Origin: Glycomyces terrestris
GTDB taxonomy: Bacteria; Actinomycetota; Actinomycetes; Mycobacteriales; Micromonosporaceae
DNA length: 64,000 nt
Assembly: GCF_003933745.1 (NCBI RefSeq)
Contig: NZ_RSEB01000002.1
Coordinates: 912,661 to 976,660, forward strand
Reading direction: 5' to 3'
Each line of letters begins with the position of its first letter. Positions within the stretch are counted from its first letter, which is position 1. Made by a program: the position numbers and the translations under genes. The notes below the pieces were generated by a model. It was not told the origin of the DNA. It did not search any database and worked only from the letters and a program-made list of their open reading frames with translations. Shown piece by piece: positions 1-10,744 of the stretch.

Positions 1-180
1 CTGAAGCTCCTGCCCGACCACGCGATCGTCATGCACCCCGGCCCGATGAACCGCGGCATGGAGATCGCCGCGACCGTCGCCGACTCGCCCCGCGCCACCA
101 TCACCGAGCAGGTGACCAACGGCGTCTGGGTCCGCATGGCCGTCCTCTACCTGCTGCTGACGAACGGAGAAGCCCGGTGA
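1..180 (+). CDS. pyrB: Aspartate carbamoyltransferase, C-terminal end (partial)
   Basis: The window opens inside this gene; the last 59 codons are present and end in TGA. Aspartate carbamoyltransferase makes N-carbamoyl-L-aspartate, the first committed step of pyrimidine synthesis. The visible residues include the family's C-terminal HPGPMNRG motif, which contributes to the active site, followed by a terminal helix with [12 protein letters not shown]. The stop codon overlaps the GTG start of pyrC by four bases (GTGA), so the two are probably translationally coupled. Identification rests on the motif plus the pyrC-carAB context. Confidence 0.93.
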   Translation: MKLLPDHAIVMHPGPMNRGMEIAATVADSPRATITEQVTNGVWVRMAVLYLLLTNGEAR

Positions 181-1475
181 CCGACCTCCTCATCAAGGGA
201 GCCGACCTGATCGGCAAGGGCCGCAAGGACCTCCTGGTGCGCGACGGCCGCGTCGCCGAGATCGGCTCGATCACCGCCAAGGGCGCCGAGACCGTCGACG
301 CCGACGGCCTCGTGCTCCTGCCCGGCCTGGTCGACCTCCACACCCACCTGCGCGAACCCGGCCGCGAGGACGCCGAGACCGTCCACTCCGGCACCCGCGC
401 CGCCGCCAAGGGCGGCTACACCGCCGTGTGCGCCATGGCGAACTCCCACCCCGTGGCCGACACCGCCGGCGTCGTCGAGCAGGTCGCCGCCCTCGGCAAG
501 GCCGCCGGGTACGCCGACGTGCAGCCCATCGGCGCCGTCTCCGTCGGCCTCGAAGGCAGGCAGCTCGCCGAGATCGGCGCCATGGCCCAGTCCGCCGCGA
601 ACGTGCGCATGTTCTCCGACGACGGCCACTGCGTCTGGGACCCGATCCTCATGCGCCGCGCCCTGGAGTACGTGAAGACCTTCGGCGGGCTCATCGCCCA
701 GCACGCCGAGGAGCCCCGCCTGACCGAGGGCGCCCAGATGAACGAGGGCGCCGTCTCCGCCGAGCTCGGCCTGCCCGGCTGGCCCTCGGTCGCCGAGGAG
801 GCCATCATCGCCCGCGACGTGCTCCTCGCCGAGTACACCGGCGCGCGCGTCCACTTCTGCCACGTCTCGACCGCCCGCAGCGTCGACATCATCCGCGAGG
901 CCAAGGCCCGCGGCGCGAACGTCACCGCCGAGGTCTGCCCGCACCACCTCCTCCTCACCGACGAGGCCGCGCGCACCTACGACCCCGTGTACAAGGTGAA
1001 CCCGCCGCTGCGGCGCGAAGCCGACGTCGCGGTCCTGCGCGGCGCGCTCGCCGAGGGCGTCATCGACGCCGTCGCCACCGACCACGCCCCGCACGCCCCC
1101 CAGGACAAGGACTGCGAGTGGGCCGCCGCCCGGCCGGGCATGCTCGGCCTGGAGACCGCCCTGTCGATCACCGTCCTCGCCCTCGGCGGACCGTCCGCGG
1201 TGGACTGGGACGTGGTGGCCGAGCGGACCTCGCGCACCCCCGCGCGCATCGCCGGCCTCGAAGCCCACGGCCGCGACCCGCAGCCGGGCACCGAGGCCAA
1301 CTTCACCCTCGTCGACCCCGCCGCGACCTGGACCGTGGTCCCCGCCGACCTCGCGTCCCTGTCGCGGAACACCCCGTACGCCGGGATGGAACTCCCGGTC
1401 ACCGTCCAGGCGACGTTCCTGCGGGGACGCGCCACCGTGCTGAACGGCAAAATTGCAGAGGAGACGACCGAATGA
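177..1475 (+). CDS. pyrC: Dihydroorotase
   Basis: A 432-residue amidohydrolase that cyclises carbamoyl-aspartate to dihydroorotate in the cytoplasm. The metal-binding [10 protein letters not shown] motif places His55 and His57 near the N-terminus. Later come [21 protein letters not shown], and ATDHAPH with the expected catalytic Asp at about 302. Length and motif order fit the class I bacterial enzyme. The GTG start overlaps the pyrB stop and the gene ends in an ATGA overlap with carA, so the operon is tightly packed. The 446-residue frame on the opposite strand is a high-GC shadow. Confidence 0.96.
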   Translation: MTDLLIKGADLIGKGRKDLLVRDGRVAEIGSITAKGAETVDADGLVLLPGLVDLHTHLREPGREDAETVHSGTRAAAKGGYTAVCAMANSHPVADTAGVVEQVAALGKAAGYADVQPIGAVSVGLEGRQLAEIGAMAQSAANVRMFSDDGHCVWDPILMRRALEYVKTFGGLIAQHAEEPRLTEGAQMNEGAVSAELGLPGWPSVAEEAIIARDVLLAEYTGARVHFCHVSTARSVDIIREAKARGANVTAEVCPHHLLLTDEAARTYDPVYKVNPPLRREADVAVLRGALAEGVIDAVATDHAPHAPQDKDCEWAAARPGMLGLETALSITVLALGGPSAVDWDVVAERTSRTPARIAGLEAHGRDPQPGTEANFTLVDPAATWTVVPADLASLSRNTPYAGMELPVTVQATFLRGRATVLNGKIAEETTE

Positions 1476-2608
1476 GCAGCAGAGCACCAGCGATCCTCGT
1501 CCTCGAGGACGGCCGCGTCTTCCGCGGCGAGGCCTTCGGCTCGGTCGGCGAGACCTTCGGCGAGGCCGTCTTCAACACCGGCATGACCGGCTACCAGGAG
1601 ACCCTCACCGACCCGTCCTACTACGGGCAGGTCGTCGCCCAGACCGCCCCGCAGATCGGCAACACCGGCTGGAACGACGAGGACGACGAGTCCCGCCGCA
1701 TCTGGGTCGCCGGGTACGTCGTGCGCGACGCCTCCCGCATCGCCTCCAACTGGCGCGCCAAGCGCGGCCTCGAGGACGAGCTCGCCTCCCAGGGCGTCGT
1801 CGGCATCTGCGAGGTCGACACCCGCGCCCTCACCCGCCACCTGCGCGAGGCCGGCGCGATGCGCGTCGGCATCTCCTCCCGCTCCACCGACGCCGAGGAG
1901 CTCCTCGCGAAGGTCCGCAACACGCCGCAGATGGCCGGCGCCAACCACGTCGGCGCCGTCACCGCCTCCGAGCCGTACACCTACCAGGCGAAGGGCGCCG
2001 CGAAGTACACCGTCGCCGCCCTCGACCTCGGCATCAAGCGGAACACCCCGCGCCGCCTCGCGGAGCGCGGCATCACCACCACCGTGTACCCCGCCTACGC
2101 CACTGCCGACCAGCTCCTCGAGCACGGCCCCGACGCGGTCTTCCTCTCCAACGGCCCCGGCGACCCGGCCACCGCCGACCACCAGGTCGAGCTCACCCGC
2201 GAGCTGCTGCGCCGCGGCGTGCCCGTGTTCGGCATCTGCTTCGGCAACCAGATCCTCGGCCGCGCCCTCGGCCTGGAGACCTACAAGCTGAAGTTCGGCC
2301 ACCGCGGCATCAATCAGCCCGTGCTCGACCGGCACACCAACAAGATCGAGATCACCGCCCACAACCACGGGTTCGCCCTGAAGGCCCCCGAGTCCGGGGA
2401 GTTCTTCGAGACCGAGTTCGGGCGCGTCCAGGTCAGCCACGTCTGCCTGAACGACGACGTCGTCGAGGGGCTCACCTGCCTCGACGCCCCCGCCTACTCC
2501 GTCCAGTACCACCCCGAGGCCGCCGGCGGGCCGCACGACGCCGACTACCTGTTCGACCGCCTCGTCGAACTCATCGAGAAGACCAAGGGGGCCAAGGCAG
2601 ATGCCTAA
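1472..2608 (+). CDS. carA: Carbamoyl-phosphate synthase, small (glutaminase) subunit
   Basis: The 378-residue glutamine amidotransferase subunit releases ammonia from glutamine and channels it to CarB. The N-terminal CPSase small-chain domain starts with [11 protein letters not shown] and includes [14 protein letters not shown]. The C-terminal class I GATase domain has FLSNGPGDP, the nucleophile Cys256 in GICFGNQ, and the His/Glu pair in YHPEAAGGP. The start chosen is the ATG in the ATGA overlap with pyrC. Longer upstream reading would run through pyrC in another frame. The 3' end overlaps carB by eight bases. Confidence 0.96.
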   Translation: MSSRAPAILVLEDGRVFRGEAFGSVGETFGEAVFNTGMTGYQETLTDPSYYGQVVAQTAPQIGNTGWNDEDDESRRIWVAGYVVRDASRIASNWRAKRGLEDELASQGVVGICEVDTRALTRHLREAGAMRVGISSRSTDAEELLAKVRNTPQMAGANHVGAVTASEPYTYQAKGAAKYTVAALDLGIKRNTPRRLAERGITTTVYPAYATADQLLEHGPDAVFLSNGPGDPATADHQVELTRELLRRGVPVFGICFGNQILGRALGLETYKLKFGHRGINQPVLDRHTNKIEITAHNHGFALKAPESGEFFETEFGRVQVSHVCLNDDVVEGLTCLDAPAYSVQYHPEAAGGPHDADYLFDRLVELIEKTKGAKADA

Positions 2609-5600
2609 GCGCGACGACCTCAAGCACATCCTGGTCATCGGATCCGGTCCCATCCAGATCGGCCAGGCCTGCGAATTCGACTACTCCGGCACCCAGGCGT
2701 GCCGCGTGCTCCGCGAGGAGGGCCTGCGCGTCACCCTCGTCAACTCCAACCCGGCCACGATCATGACCGACCCCGAGTTCGCCGACGCCACCTACGTCGA
2801 GCCGATCACCACCGAGGTCATCGAGCAGATCATCGCCAAGGAGAAGCCCGACGCGATCCTGGCGACCCTCGGCGGCCAGACCGCCCTGAACGCCGCCGTC
2901 GGCCTCCACGAGGCCGGCGTCCTCGCCAAGTACGGCGTCGAGCTCATCGGCGCCGACATGGACGCCATCCAGCGCGGCGAGGACCGCCAGCAGTTCAAGG
3001 AGGTCGTCCTCAAGGTCGGCGGCGACGTCCCCCGCTCCGCGGTCTGCCACTCCATGGACGAGGTCCGCGACACCGTCAAGGACCTCGGCCTGCCCGTCGT
3101 CATCCGCCCCTCCTTCACCATGGGCGGCCTCGGCTCCGGCATGGCCTACACCTGGGAGGACGTCGACCGCATCGCCGGCAACGGCCTCGCCGAGTCGCCC
3201 ACCACCGAGGTCCTCATCGAGGAGTCCGTGCTCGGCTGGAAGGAGTACGAGCTCGAGCTCATGCGCGACCGCGACGACAACGTCGTGGTCGTCTGCTCCA
3301 TCGAGAACGTCGACCCCATGGGCGTCCACACCGGCGACTCCGTCACCGTCGCCCCCTCGATGACCCTCACCGACCGCGAGTACCAGCACATGCGCGACGT
3401 CGGCATCGCCATCCTCCGCGAGGTCGGCGTCGACACCGGCGGCTGCAACATCCAGTTCGCGATCAACCCGGCCGACGGCCGCATGATCGTCATCGAGATG
3501 AACCCGCGCGTCTCCCGCTCCTCCGCGCTCGCCTCCAAGGCCACCGGCTTCCCGATCGCGAAGATCGCCGCGAAGCTCGCCATCGGCTACACGCTCGACG
3601 AGATCCCGAACGACATCACCAAGGCCACCCCGGCCGCGTTCGAGCCGACCCTCGACTACGTCGTCGTCAAGGTCCCGCGCTTCACGTTCGAGAAGTTCCC
3701 CGGCGCCGACCCGACCCTCACCACCACCATGAAGTCGGTCGGCGAGGCCATGAGCCTGGGCCGGACCTTCCAGCAGGCCCTCCAGAAGGCCCTGCGCTCC
3801 ACCGAGACCAAGGCCGCCGGGTTCTGGACCCGCCCCGACCCCGCCGGCGCCACCCTCGAGAACACCCTCGAAGCGCTGCGGACCGCGCACGACGGCACCA
3901 TCTACACCGCCGAGCGCGCACTGCGCCTCGGCGCGAGCGTCGCCGAGGTCCACGAGGCCTGCAAGATCGACCCGTGGTTCCTCGACCAGGTCGCCCAGCT
4001 CATCGAGCTGCGCGACGAGATCGAGGCCGCCGCCGTCGTCGACGAGGCGCTCCTGCGCCGCGCCAAGCGCGCCGGGTGCTCCGACGCCCAGATCGCGGCC
4101 CTGCGCCCCGAGCTCGCCGGCGAGGACGGCGTCCGCCGCCTGCGCCACCGCCTCGGCCTGCGCCCGGTCTTCAAGACCGTCGACACCTGCGCCGCCGAGT
4201 TCGAGGCCCACACGCCCTACCACTACTCCACCTACGAGGAGGAGTCCGAGGTCGCGCCCTCGAACCGCCCGAAGGTCATGATCCTCGGCTCCGGGCCCAA
4301 CCGCATCGGGCAGGGCATCGAGTTCGACTACTCGTGCGTCCACGCCGTGCAGGCCCTGCGCGCGGTCGGCTACGAGACGATCATGGTCAACTGCAACCCC
4401 GAGACCGTCTCCACCGACTACGACACCGCCGACCGGCTCTACTTCGAGCCGCTCACCTTCGAGGACGTCACCGAGGTCTTCCACGCCGAGCACGAGTCCG
4501 GGAAGGCCGCCGGCGGCCCCGGCGTCATCGGCGTCGTCGTCCAGCTCGGCGGCCAGACCCCGCTCGGCCTCGCCGAGCGCCTCGAGCGGGCCGGCCTGCC
4601 GATCGTCGGCACCAGCCCCAAGGCCATCGACAACGCCGAGGACCGCGGCGTCTTCGGGCGCCTCCTCGGCGACCTCGGCCTCGTCGCCCCCGCCGGCGGC
4701 ACCGCCACCTCCTACGAGGAGGCCCGCGAGGTCGCCGCCCAGATCGGCTACCCCGTCCTGGTCCGGCCCTCGTACGTCCTCGGCGGCCGCGGCATGGAGA
4801 TCGTCTACGACGAGGACACCCTCGCCGGGTACATCTCCCGCGCCACCGAGGCCAGCCCCGAGCACCCGGTCCTCATCGACCGGTTCCTCGACGACGCGAT
4901 CGAGATCGACGTGGACTGCCTCTGCGACGGCGAGGACTTCTACCTCGGCGGCATCATGGAGCACATCGAGGAGGCCGGCGTCCACTCCGGCGACTCCTCC
5001 TGCGCGCTCCCGCCGATCACCCTCGGCGCCGCCGTCATCCGCCAGATCCGCGAGTACACCGCGAAGCTCGCCTTCGGCATCGGCGTGCGCGGCCTCATGA
5101 ACGTCCAGTACGCCCTCAAGGACGAGCAGCTGTACGTCCTGGAGGCGAACCCGCGCGCGTCCCGCACGGTCCCGTTCGTCTCCAAGGCCACCGCGGTCCC
5201 GCTCGCCAAGGCCGCCGCCCGCATCGCGCTCGGCGCCAAGATCAGCGAGCTGCGCGCCGAGGGCATGCTCCTGCCCGAGGGCGACGGCTCCGACGCCGGG
5301 CCCGAGGTCCCGATCTCCGTCAAGGAGGTCCTGCTGCCGTTCAAGCGCTTCCGCACCGTCGAAGGCGCCGGCCTCGACGCCGTGCTCGGCCCGGAGATGA
5401 AGTCCACCGGCGAGGTCATGGGCATCGACTCGTCCTTCGGCCTCGCCTTCGCCAAGGCCACGCTCGCCGTCTACGGCAAGCTCCCCACCTCCGGGAAGCT
5501 CTTCGTGTCCGTCGCCGACCGCGACAAGCGCGCCATCGTCTTCCCGGTGCGCCGCCTCGTCGACCTCGGGTTCACCGTCTACGCCACCGAGGGCACCGGC

Positions 5601-5921
5601 CTGGTCCTCAAGCGCCACGGCATCGACTTCACGCCCGTCCCCCGCCACAGCGCGGGCGAGGCCGAGGACGCCGTCAGCCTCATCGCCTCCGGCGAGATCG
5701 ACCTGGTCATCACCACGCCCTCGGCCTCCCCGGGCCCGCGCACCGACGGCTGGGAGATCCGCTCCGCCGCGGTCGTGGCGGACGTCAGCTGCGTGACCAC
5801 CATCCAGGGCGCGGCCGCCGCCACCCAGGCCATCGAGTCGGCCTCCCGCGGCGAACTGCGCGTCTCCTCGCTCCAGGAGCTGCACCGGCGCCTGCGTGGC
5901 GCCGAGCGCGCCGCCGTCTGA
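2601..5921 (+). CDS. carB: Carbamoyl-phosphate synthase, large subunit
   Basis: At 1106 residues this is the full-length synthetase with its two homologous ATP-grasp halves. The first begins with [20 protein letters not shown] and the second, near residue 555, with [19 protein letters not shown]. Each carries the NPR metal motif ([20 protein letters not shown]). The C-terminal MGS-like allosteric domain ([13 protein letters not shown] onward) is the usual binding site for UMP or ornithine. It combines bicarbonate, ammonia and two ATP to make carbamoyl phosphate for pyrimidine and arginine synthesis. The ATG lies inside the end of carA, implying coupling. Confidence 0.97.
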   Translation: MPKRDDLKHILVIGSGPIQIGQACEFDYSGTQACRVLREEGLRVTLVNSNPATIMTDPEFADATYVEPITTEVIEQIIAKEKPDAILATLGGQTALNAAVGLHEAGVLAKYGVELIGADMDAIQRGEDRQQFKEVVLKVGGDVPRSAVCHSMDEVRDTVKDLGLPVVIRPSFTMGGLGSGMAYTWEDVDRIAGNGLAESPTTEVLIEESVLGWKEYELELMRDRDDNVVVVCSIENVDPMGVHTGDSVTVAPSMTLTDREYQHMRDVGIAILREVGVDTGGCNIQFAINPADGRMIVIEMNPRVSRSSALASKATGFPIAKIAAKLAIGYTLDEIPNDITKATPAAFEPTLDYVVVKVPRFTFEKFPGADPTLTTTMKSVGEAMSLGRTFQQALQKALRSTETKAAGFWTRPDPAGATLENTLEALRTAHDGTIYTAERALRLGASVAEVHEACKIDPWFLDQVAQLIELRDEIEAAAVVDEALLRRAKRAGCSDAQIAALRPELAGEDGVRRLRHRLGLRPVFKTVDTCAAEFEAHTPYHYSTYEEESEVAPSNRPKVMILGSGPNRIGQGIEFDYSCVHAVQALRAVGYETIMVNCNPETVSTDYDTADRLYFEPLTFEDVTEVFHAEHESGKAAGGPGVIGVVVQLGGQTPLGLAERLERAGLPIVGTSPKAIDNAEDRGVFGRLLGDLGLVAPAGGTATSYEEAREVAAQIGYPVLVRPSYVLGGRGMEIVYDEDTLAGYISRATEASPEHPVLIDRFLDDAIEIDVDCLCDGEDFYLGGIMEHIEEAGVHSGDSSCALPPITLGAAVIRQIREYTAKLAFGIGVRGLMNVQYALKDEQLYVLEANPRASRTVPFVSKATAVPLAKAAARIALGAKISELRAEGMLLPEGDGSDAGPEVPISVKEVLLPFKRFRTVEGAGLDAVLGPEMKSTGEVMGIDSSFGLAFAKATLAVYGKLPTSGKLFVSVADRDKRAIVFPVRRLVDLGFTVYATEGTGLVLKRHGIDFTPVPRHSAGEAEDAVSLIASGEIDLVITTPSASPGPRTDGWEIRSAAVVADVSCVTTIQGAAAATQAIESASRGELRVSSLQELHRRLRGAERAAV

Positions 5922-5928
5922 CGGATCA

Positions 5929-5975
5929 CACCGGGTGAGCGGTCCACGCGCTGTAGGCGTACCGCTCACCCGGTG
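5929..5975 (+). terminator. 15-bp perfect hairpin between carB and pyrD
   Basis: Arms CACCGGGTGAGCGGT (5929-5943) and ACCGCTCACCCGGTG (5961-5975) are exact reverse complements around a 17-base loop, starting eight bases after the carB stop. No T-run follows, so it may be a weak terminator, a 3' mRNA-stabilising element or an attenuator before pyrD. The sequence shows the structure; its function is inference. Confidence 0.55.
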
Positions 5976-5998
5976 CATTGACGTATACAGGAATGAGC

Positions 5999-7072
5999 AT
6001 GCTGTACCAGAACCTCGCCCGTCCGGTCCTGTTCCGGATCCACCGCGGCGACGCCGAGCGAGCGCACGACACCACGCTGCGCTGGCTGACGCGCCTGTCC
6101 GAGCAGCGGCAGGTGCGCAACGCGCTCATCAAGCTCAACCGGCTGAGCGCGCCCGTCACCGTGTGCGGCATCCCCTTCCCGAACCCGATCGGGCTCGCCG
6201 CCGGCCTCGACAAGAACGGCGCCGCCGTCGGCGCCTGGCCCGCGCTCGGCTTCGGCTTCGCCGAGATCGGCACCGTCACCGCCCAGCCCCAGCCCGGCAA
6301 CCCCAAGCCGCGGATGTTCCGGGCCAAGGCTTCGCAGGCCATCGTCAACCGCATGGGCTTCAACAACGACGGCGCCCAGGCCCTGGCCGCCCGCCTCCAG
6401 GGCTCGCCGGCCGTCGACTGCCCGCTGGGGATCAGCATCGGCAAGTCCAAGGCCGTGCCGCTCGAAGGCGCGATCGAGGACTACCTCCAGTCCCTGCGCT
6501 TCCTCTACCCCTTCGCCGACTACTTCGCCGTGAACGTGTCCTCGCCGAACACGCCCGGCCTGCGCCGGCTCCAGGACGCCGGCGCGCTCCGCGCCCTCCT
6601 CGGGGCCCTGCACGCCGAGGGGCAGCGCCTGGCCGCCGGGCGGCCCACCCGCCCGATCCTGGTCAAGATCGCCCCCGACCTCACCGAGCCGGCCCTCGCC
6701 GAGCTCCTGGAGGTCTGCCTCGACGCCGGGGTCGCCGGGGTCATCGCCACGAACACCACGCTCGGGCGCGACGGCATCCTCCCGGCCGAGGACGACGTGG
6801 CCGCCGAGCCCGGCGGCATGTCCGGCCGGCCGCTCACCCTCGTCTCCCGCGAGATCGTCCGCTTCGTCCACCGCGAGACCGGCGGCCGCCTGCCGATCAT
6901 CGGCTCGGGCGGGATCATGACCGCCGACGACGCCCAGGCCATGTTCGACGCCGGGGCCAGCCTCGTCCAGATCTACTCCGGGCTCATATACAACGGGCCC
7001 GGCGTCGTGCGCGCGAGCGTGCGCCGCTACCGCAAGACCGCCAGCCGCCACCGCACCGCCTCCCACGCCTGA
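5999..7072 (+). CDS. pyrD: Dihydroorotate dehydrogenase (quinone), class 2
   Basis: A 357-residue membrane-associated FMN enzyme that oxidises dihydroorotate to orotate with quinone as acceptor. The N-terminal amphipathic helix ([14 protein letters not shown]) is typical of class 2. FMN and substrate motifs include [22 protein letters not shown] with the catalytic Ser typical of class 2, ATNTT, GSGGI and [10 protein letters not shown]. Of the possible starts (TTG 5978, ATG 5993, ATG 5999), 5999 is preferred because AGGA lies six bases upstream and it gives the canonical N-terminus. It follows the carB hairpin, and pyrF follows after 11 bases. Confidence 0.94.
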   Translation: MLYQNLARPVLFRIHRGDAERAHDTTLRWLTRLSEQRQVRNALIKLNRLSAPVTVCGIPFPNPIGLAAGLDKNGAAVGAWPALGFGFAEIGTVTAQPQPGNPKPRMFRAKASQAIVNRMGFNNDGAQALAARLQGSPAVDCPLGISIGKSKAVPLEGAIEDYLQSLRFLYPFADYFAVNVSSPNTPGLRRLQDAGALRALLGALHAEGQRLAAGRPTRPILVKIAPDLTEPALAELLEVCLDAGVAGVIATNTTLGRDGILPAEDDVAAEPGGMSGRPLTLVSREIVRFVHRETGGRLPIIGSGGIMTADDAQAMFDAGASLVQIYSGLIYNGPGVVRASVRRYRKTASRHRTASHA

Positions 7073-7083
7073 ACCGAGGAACC

Positions 7084-7998
7084 ATGTCCAACAAAGCATT
7101 CGGCGCCCGCGCCTTCCGCCTCTCCCAGGAGCGCGGCCCGCTGTGCGCCGGCATCGACCCGCACGGCTCGCAGCTGCTCCAGTGGGGCCTGGACGACGAC
7201 CTCGCCGGCGCCGAGCGCTTCGCGCTGACGCTCGTGGAGGCGGTCGCCGAGAAGTGCGCGTTCGTCAAGCCGCAGTCGGCGTTCTTCGAGCGCTTCGGCT
7301 CGGGCGGCGTGGCGCTCCTCGAGCGCGTCATCGCCGAGTCCCGCCGCGCCGGGGCCCTGGTCGTCCTCGACGTCAAGCGCGGCGACATCGGCTCCACGAT
7401 GGCCGCGTACGCCCAGGCCTACCTGGACCCGGCCTCGCCGCTGGCCGCGGACGCCATCACGGTGAGCCCCTACCTCGGGGTCGGCTCGCTCCAGCCCGCG
7501 TTCGACACCGCCGCCGCGCACGGCAAGGGCCTGTTCGTCCTCGCCCGCACCTCGAACCCGGAGGGCAAGTACCTCCAGATGGCCAAGCGCCGCGACGGCC
7601 GCTCGGTGGCGCAGAGCGTCATCGACGAGGTGAACGAGCGCAACGGCGAGGCCGAGCCGATGGGCTCCTTCGGCATCGTCATGGGCGCCACGATCGGCGC
7701 CTGCGCCTCCGAGGGCGAGGCCCGCCTGCGTGAGTCGACTTACGGAATCACCCACACCACCGTGAGCCAACGTGACTCCGCTCACGACCTCGCCCAGTTC
7801 AACGGCCCCATCCTGGTCCCGGGCATGGGAGCGCAGGGCGGACGCCCGAGTGATCTTCCGCGCGTCCTCGGCCCCGCGGCGAAGTTCGCAATCCCGTCCT
7901 ATTCCCGGCAAATCGCACAGCCCGGCCCTGCCGCGGCGAGCATTCGCACCGCCGTCGAGGCGTTGCAGGAGGAATGCCGCGCCGCCATGGGGGAATAA
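7084..7998 (+). CDS. pyrF: Orotidine-5'-phosphate decarboxylase, type II
   Basis: 304 residues, matching the longer actinobacterial/myxobacterial type II enzyme rather than the roughly 230-residue E. coli form. It decarboxylates OMP to UMP, the last step of the pathway. The catalytic Lys/Asp motif is LDVKRGDIG near residue 98. An N-terminal substrate loop contains AGIDPHGSQL, and the phosphate-binding end reads VPGMGAQGG. The start is ATG 7084, after GAGGA four bases upstream. It closes the pyrimidine operon; a 149-base gap precedes mihF. A weak AAAAC/GTTTT hairpin follows the stop and gives only poor support for termination. Confidence 0.95.
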   Translation: MSNKAFGARAFRLSQERGPLCAGIDPHGSQLLQWGLDDDLAGAERFALTLVEAVAEKCAFVKPQSAFFERFGSGGVALLERVIAESRRAGALVVLDVKRGDIGSTMAAYAQAYLDPASPLAADAITVSPYLGVGSLQPAFDTAAAHGKGLFVLARTSNPEGKYLQMAKRRDGRSVAQSVIDEVNERNGEAEPMGSFGIVMGATIGACASEGEARLRESTYGITHTTVSQRDSAHDLAQFNGPILVPGMGAQGGRPSDLPRVLGPAAKFAIPSYSRQIAQPGPAAASIRTAVEALQEECRAAMGE

Positions 7999-8147
7999 AA
8001 CCGCCGTTTTCGGTGCCCGGAATTTGCCCCACCCCCGGTCGCAGGCGTGTCGGCAGGTGGGGTTACCGTCTCCGAGCTGGGTATGCTTCAGCGATACCCG
8101 CACGTCAAGGTCCACAGGGACGAAACCATCGACTGCAAGGAGACCCC

Positions 8148-8471
8148 GTGCCGCTCCCTAAACTGACTCCGGAACAGCGCGCAGCCGCCCTTGAGAAGGC
8201 GGCGGCGGCCCGCAAGGCCCGCGCCGAGCTCAAGGAGAAGCTGAAGTCGGGCGAGACCACCCTGGAAGCGGTCCTCAAGTCCGCCGCCACCGACGACATC
8301 TCCGGGAAGATGAAGGTCTCGGCCGTGCTCAAGGCCCTCCCCGGCATCGGCGACAAGCGCGCCACCCAGATCATGGAGAAGCTCAAGATCGCCGACTCCC
8401 GTCGCCTCCGCGGCCTGGGCGAGCACCAGCGCGCCGCTCTTCTTGATGAATTCAAGGGCGACCAGAACTAG
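8148..8471 (+). CDS. mihF: Actinobacterial integration host factor (mIHF/sIHF)
   Basis: This 107-residue basic protein is the actinobacterial nucleoid-associated factor, unrelated to proteobacterial IHF. A charged N-terminal helix ([19 protein letters not shown]) is followed by the [18 protein letters not shown] region, a helix-two-turn-helix that binds and bends duplex DNA, and the C-terminal [15 protein letters not shown]. The GTG start is set by AAGGAG at 8137-8142. A TATGCT hexamer at 8082-8087 is a plausible -10 in the 149-base upstream gap. I found no good -35, so the promoter is tentative. The position before gmk is conserved in actinobacteria. Confidence 0.93.
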   Translation: MPLPKLTPEQRAAALEKAAAARKARAELKEKLKSGETTLEAVLKSAATDDISGKMKVSAVLKALPGIGDKRATQIMEKLKIADSRRLRGLGEHQRAALLDEFKGDQN

Positions 8472-8491
8472 CATCGGGTAGTAGTAGTCGC

Positions 8492-9094
8492 GTGAGCATC
8501 GATCACCACCACGCCGCCCTCGCCCAGCGACTGACGGTCCTCTCCGGCCCGTCCGGCGTTGGCAAGGGCAGCGTCAAGGCACTCATCCAGGAGTACTACC
8601 CGTGGGTCTGGCTCTCCGTGAGCTGCACGACCCGCAAGCCGCGTCCTGGTGAGGTCGACGGCGCCGACTACCACTTCGTGTCGACCGAGCAGTTCGAGTC
8701 GATGATCGCCGCGGGGGAGTTCCTTGAATGGGCCTCCTACGCGGGGAACCTCTACGGAACCCCCCGCGGCCCGGTCGAGGAGCGCCTGCGCGCCGGACTC
8801 CCGGCGCTGCTGGAGATCGAACTGCAGGGGGCCCGCCAGGTCCGCCGGGCCATGCCCGACGCGCAGCTGGTGTTCCTGGCCCCGCCGTCGTGGGACGAGC
8901 TCGTCCGCCGCCTCACCGGGCGGGGGACCGAGGACGCCGCGACCATCGCGCGCCGCCTGGACGCCGCCCGCGAAGAGCTCGACGCCGAAGCCGAGTTCGA
9001 TCACACAGTCACGAACGTGTCGATCGAGCAGGCGGCCTCCGAGCTGGTAGAGTTGCTCAGTTCTCCGGCCATCGTCAAGTCCGGGGCTCATTAG
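8492..9094 (+). CDS. gmk: Guanylate kinase
   Basis: A 200-residue cytoplasmic nucleotide kinase converting GMP to GDP. The P-loop reads [12 protein letters not shown], the GMP-binding lid region has [19 protein letters not shown], and [16 protein letters not shown] precedes [11 protein letters not shown]. These are in family order and length. The start is the GTG at 8492; a weak GGTAG lies upstream, and the closest downstream start would remove part of the N-terminal extension only. It lies 20 bases after mihF and 30 bases before rpoZ, the usual actinobacterial arrangement. Confidence 0.95.
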   Translation: MSIDHHHAALAQRLTVLSGPSGVGKGSVKALIQEYYPWVWLSVSCTTRKPRPGEVDGADYHFVSTEQFESMIAAGEFLEWASYAGNLYGTPRGPVEERLRAGLPALLEIELQGARQVRRAMPDAQLVFLAPPSWDELVRRLTGRGTEDAATIARRLDAAREELDAEAEFDHTVTNVSIEQAASELVELLSSPAIVKSGAH

Positions 9095-9124
9095 AGCATT
9101 CACGTCGTACACGAAGGACAACAC

Positions 9125-9397
9125 GTGTCAGGGACTGTCGCCGACCCCGTCGGCATCACCAACCCGCCGATCGACGACCTGCTGAAGAAGAGCCAGTCGA
9201 AGTACCAGCTGGTCATCTACTCGGCCAAGCGGGCCCGTCAGATCAACGCCTACTACTCGCAGCTCGGCGAGGGCCTGCTCGAGTACGTCGGTCCGCTCGT
9301 CGAGACCACGCCCGAGGAGAAGCCGCTGTCGATCGCCATGCGCGAGCTCGACAAGGGCCTCCTCGAGACGAAGGCGTTCGACGACACCGAGGCCTAG
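9125..9397 (+). CDS. rpoZ: RNA polymerase omega subunit
   Basis: The 90-residue omega subunit assists folding and assembly of beta-prime into core RNA polymerase. The sequence has the conserved [20 protein letters not shown] start, the [14 protein letters not shown] core and the acidic [22 protein letters not shown] end. Start is GTG 9125 with AAGGA ahead of it. Gene order gmk-rpoZ-coaBC is conserved across actinobacteria and supports the call. Confidence 0.95.
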   Translation: MSGTVADPVGITNPPIDDLLKKSQSKYQLVIYSAKRARQINAYYSQLGEGLLEYVGPLVETTPEEKPLSIAMRELDKGLLETKAFDDTEA

Positions 9398-9423
9398 CAG
9401 GCCCCGTCGTCGGAGAGGGACAG

Positions 9424-10614
9424 TTGAACATCGTCCTGGGCGTGTCGGGCGGCATCGCCGCCTACAAGGCGTGCATCCTGCTCCGCCTCCTCAAGGAGTC
9501 CGGTCACGACGTGACCGTGATCCCGACCGAGGCGGCGCTCAAGTTCGTCGGTGAAGCCACCTGGGAGGCCCTGTCGGGCCGCCCGGTGGCTTCCGGCGTG
9601 TTCTCCGACGTCGCCGAGGTCAAGCACGTGCGGCTCGGCCGCCAGGCCGACCTCGTGGTCGTCGCCCCGGCCACCGCCGACCTGCTCGCGCGGGCCGCCC
9701 ACGGCCGCGCGGACGACCTCCTCACCTCCACGCTGCTCACCGCGACCTGCCCGGTCGTGTTCGCGCCCGCGATGCACACCGAGATGTGGGAGCACGCGGC
9801 CACGCGCGCGAACGTGGCGCTGCTGCGCGAGCGCGGCGTCCACGTCGTCGAGCCCGACTCGGGCCGCCTCACCGGCGCCGACACCGGCCCCGGGCGCCTC
9901 CCCGAGCCGGAGGCGATCTTCACCCTCCTCAAGGGCTTCCTGACGTCGCCCGCCCGCGACCTCGCCGGCCGCAAGGTCCTGGTGACCGCCGGCGGCACCC
10001 GCGAGCCGATCGACCCGGTCCGCTTCATCGGCAACCACTCGTCCGGGCGCCAGGGCATCGCCATCGCCGCCGCGGCCGCCGCGCGCGGCGCCGAGGTCAC
10101 CCTGATCGCCGCGCACATCGACGCGCCCCTGCCCGCGGGCGTCCGCGTCGAGCGCGTCGGCACCACCGGCGAGCTGCACGAGGCGACCGTGAAGGCCGCC
10201 GTGGACGCCGACGCGATGGTCCTCGCCGCCGCCCCCGCGGACTTCACGCCCAAGGAGTCCTCGGACCGCAAGCTCAAGCGCAAGGGCGACCTCGACCTCG
10301 CGCTCACCTCGACGCCGGACATCGCCGCGGCCGTGGGCCGCGCCAAGCGCCCCGAGCAGGTCCTCGTCGTCTTCGCCGCCGAGACCCACGACGGCCCCGA
10401 GCACGCCAGGGCCAAGCGCGAGGCGAAGGGCGCCGACCTGGTCGTCCTCAACGACGTCTCCGGCGGGGCCGTGTTCGGGCGCCTGGAGAACTCCGTCACT
10501 GTGTTCGACGCGGACGGCCCGGTCGCCGCGCTCGCCGAGGCTTCGAAAGAACTGGTCGCGGACGCCGTCTGGGACGCCGTGGCCGCCCGGCTCCCGGTGG
10601 GTGGACGGGACTGA
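9424..10614 (+). CDS. coaBC: Phosphopantothenoylcysteine decarboxylase / phosphopantothenate-cysteine ligase
   Basis: A 396-residue bifunctional coenzyme A enzyme. The N-terminal flavoprotein CoaC part (about 1-180) has LGVSGGIAAYK, the catalytic His in HVRL and PAMHTEMW. The CoaB ligase part starts near 185 with VLVTAGGTREPIDPVRFIGN and includes the IAAAAAARGAEVTLI nucleotide fold and a KKK-like loop (DRKLKRKGD). The TTG at 9424 is the best start because GAGAGGG precedes it and it gives the canonical N-terminus. It lies 26 bases after rpoZ. Confidence 0.94.
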   Translation: MNIVLGVSGGIAAYKACILLRLLKESGHDVTVIPTEAALKFVGEATWEALSGRPVASGVFSDVAEVKHVRLGRQADLVVVAPATADLLARAAHGRADDLLTSTLLTATCPVVFAPAMHTEMWEHAATRANVALLRERGVHVVEPDSGRLTGADTGPGRLPEPEAIFTLLKGFLTSPARDLAGRKVLVTAGGTREPIDPVRFIGNHSSGRQGIAIAAAAAARGAEVTLIAAHIDAPLPAGVRVERVGTTGELHEATVKAAVDADAMVLAAAPADFTPKESSDRKLKRKGDLDLALTSTPDIAAAVGRAKRPEQVLVVFAAETHDGPEHARAKREAKGADLVVLNDVSGGAVFGRLENSVTVFDADGPVAALAEASKELVADAVWDAVAARLPVGGRD

Positions 10615-10621
10615 CACCGGC

Positions 10622-10708
10622 GCCGCCCAGCGCGGCGACTTGGTGGGAAGATCGTGAGCGCATAGACTTGTGAGCTGCGAAGTCAGTAGTAGAGCGCCGC
10701 TGGGCGGC
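10622..10708 (+). promoter_or_regulatory. metK upstream region: promoter-like hexamers inside a long inverted repeat
   Basis: TTGGTG (10640-10645) and TAGACT (10663-10668) are 17 bases apart and form a plausible sigma-70-type promoter. The region is bracketed by GCCGCCCAGCGCGGCG (10622-10637) and CGCCGCTGGGCGGC (10695-10708), which pair over about 14 bases with a two-base bulge. The left arm lies before the promoter, so both arms would occur together only in read-through RNA from coaBC. I see no SAM-riboswitch core. Confidence 0.4.
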
Positions 10709-10744
10709 GTGGCAGTGTTTTGAGCAATGGTTATGAGGAGTGCC

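Noticed and set aside
147..5978. Long minus-strand frames opposite pyrC, carA and carB (up to 1135 codons)
   Set aside because: High-GC shadows: Gly/Asp/Val/Leu-rich, no domain motifs, and they lie exactly opposite genes with complete catalytic motifs.
10615..10744. SAM riboswitch before metK
   Set aside because: The conserved cores of the SAM-I, II and IV classes are not seen; only an inverted repeat and promoter hexamers.
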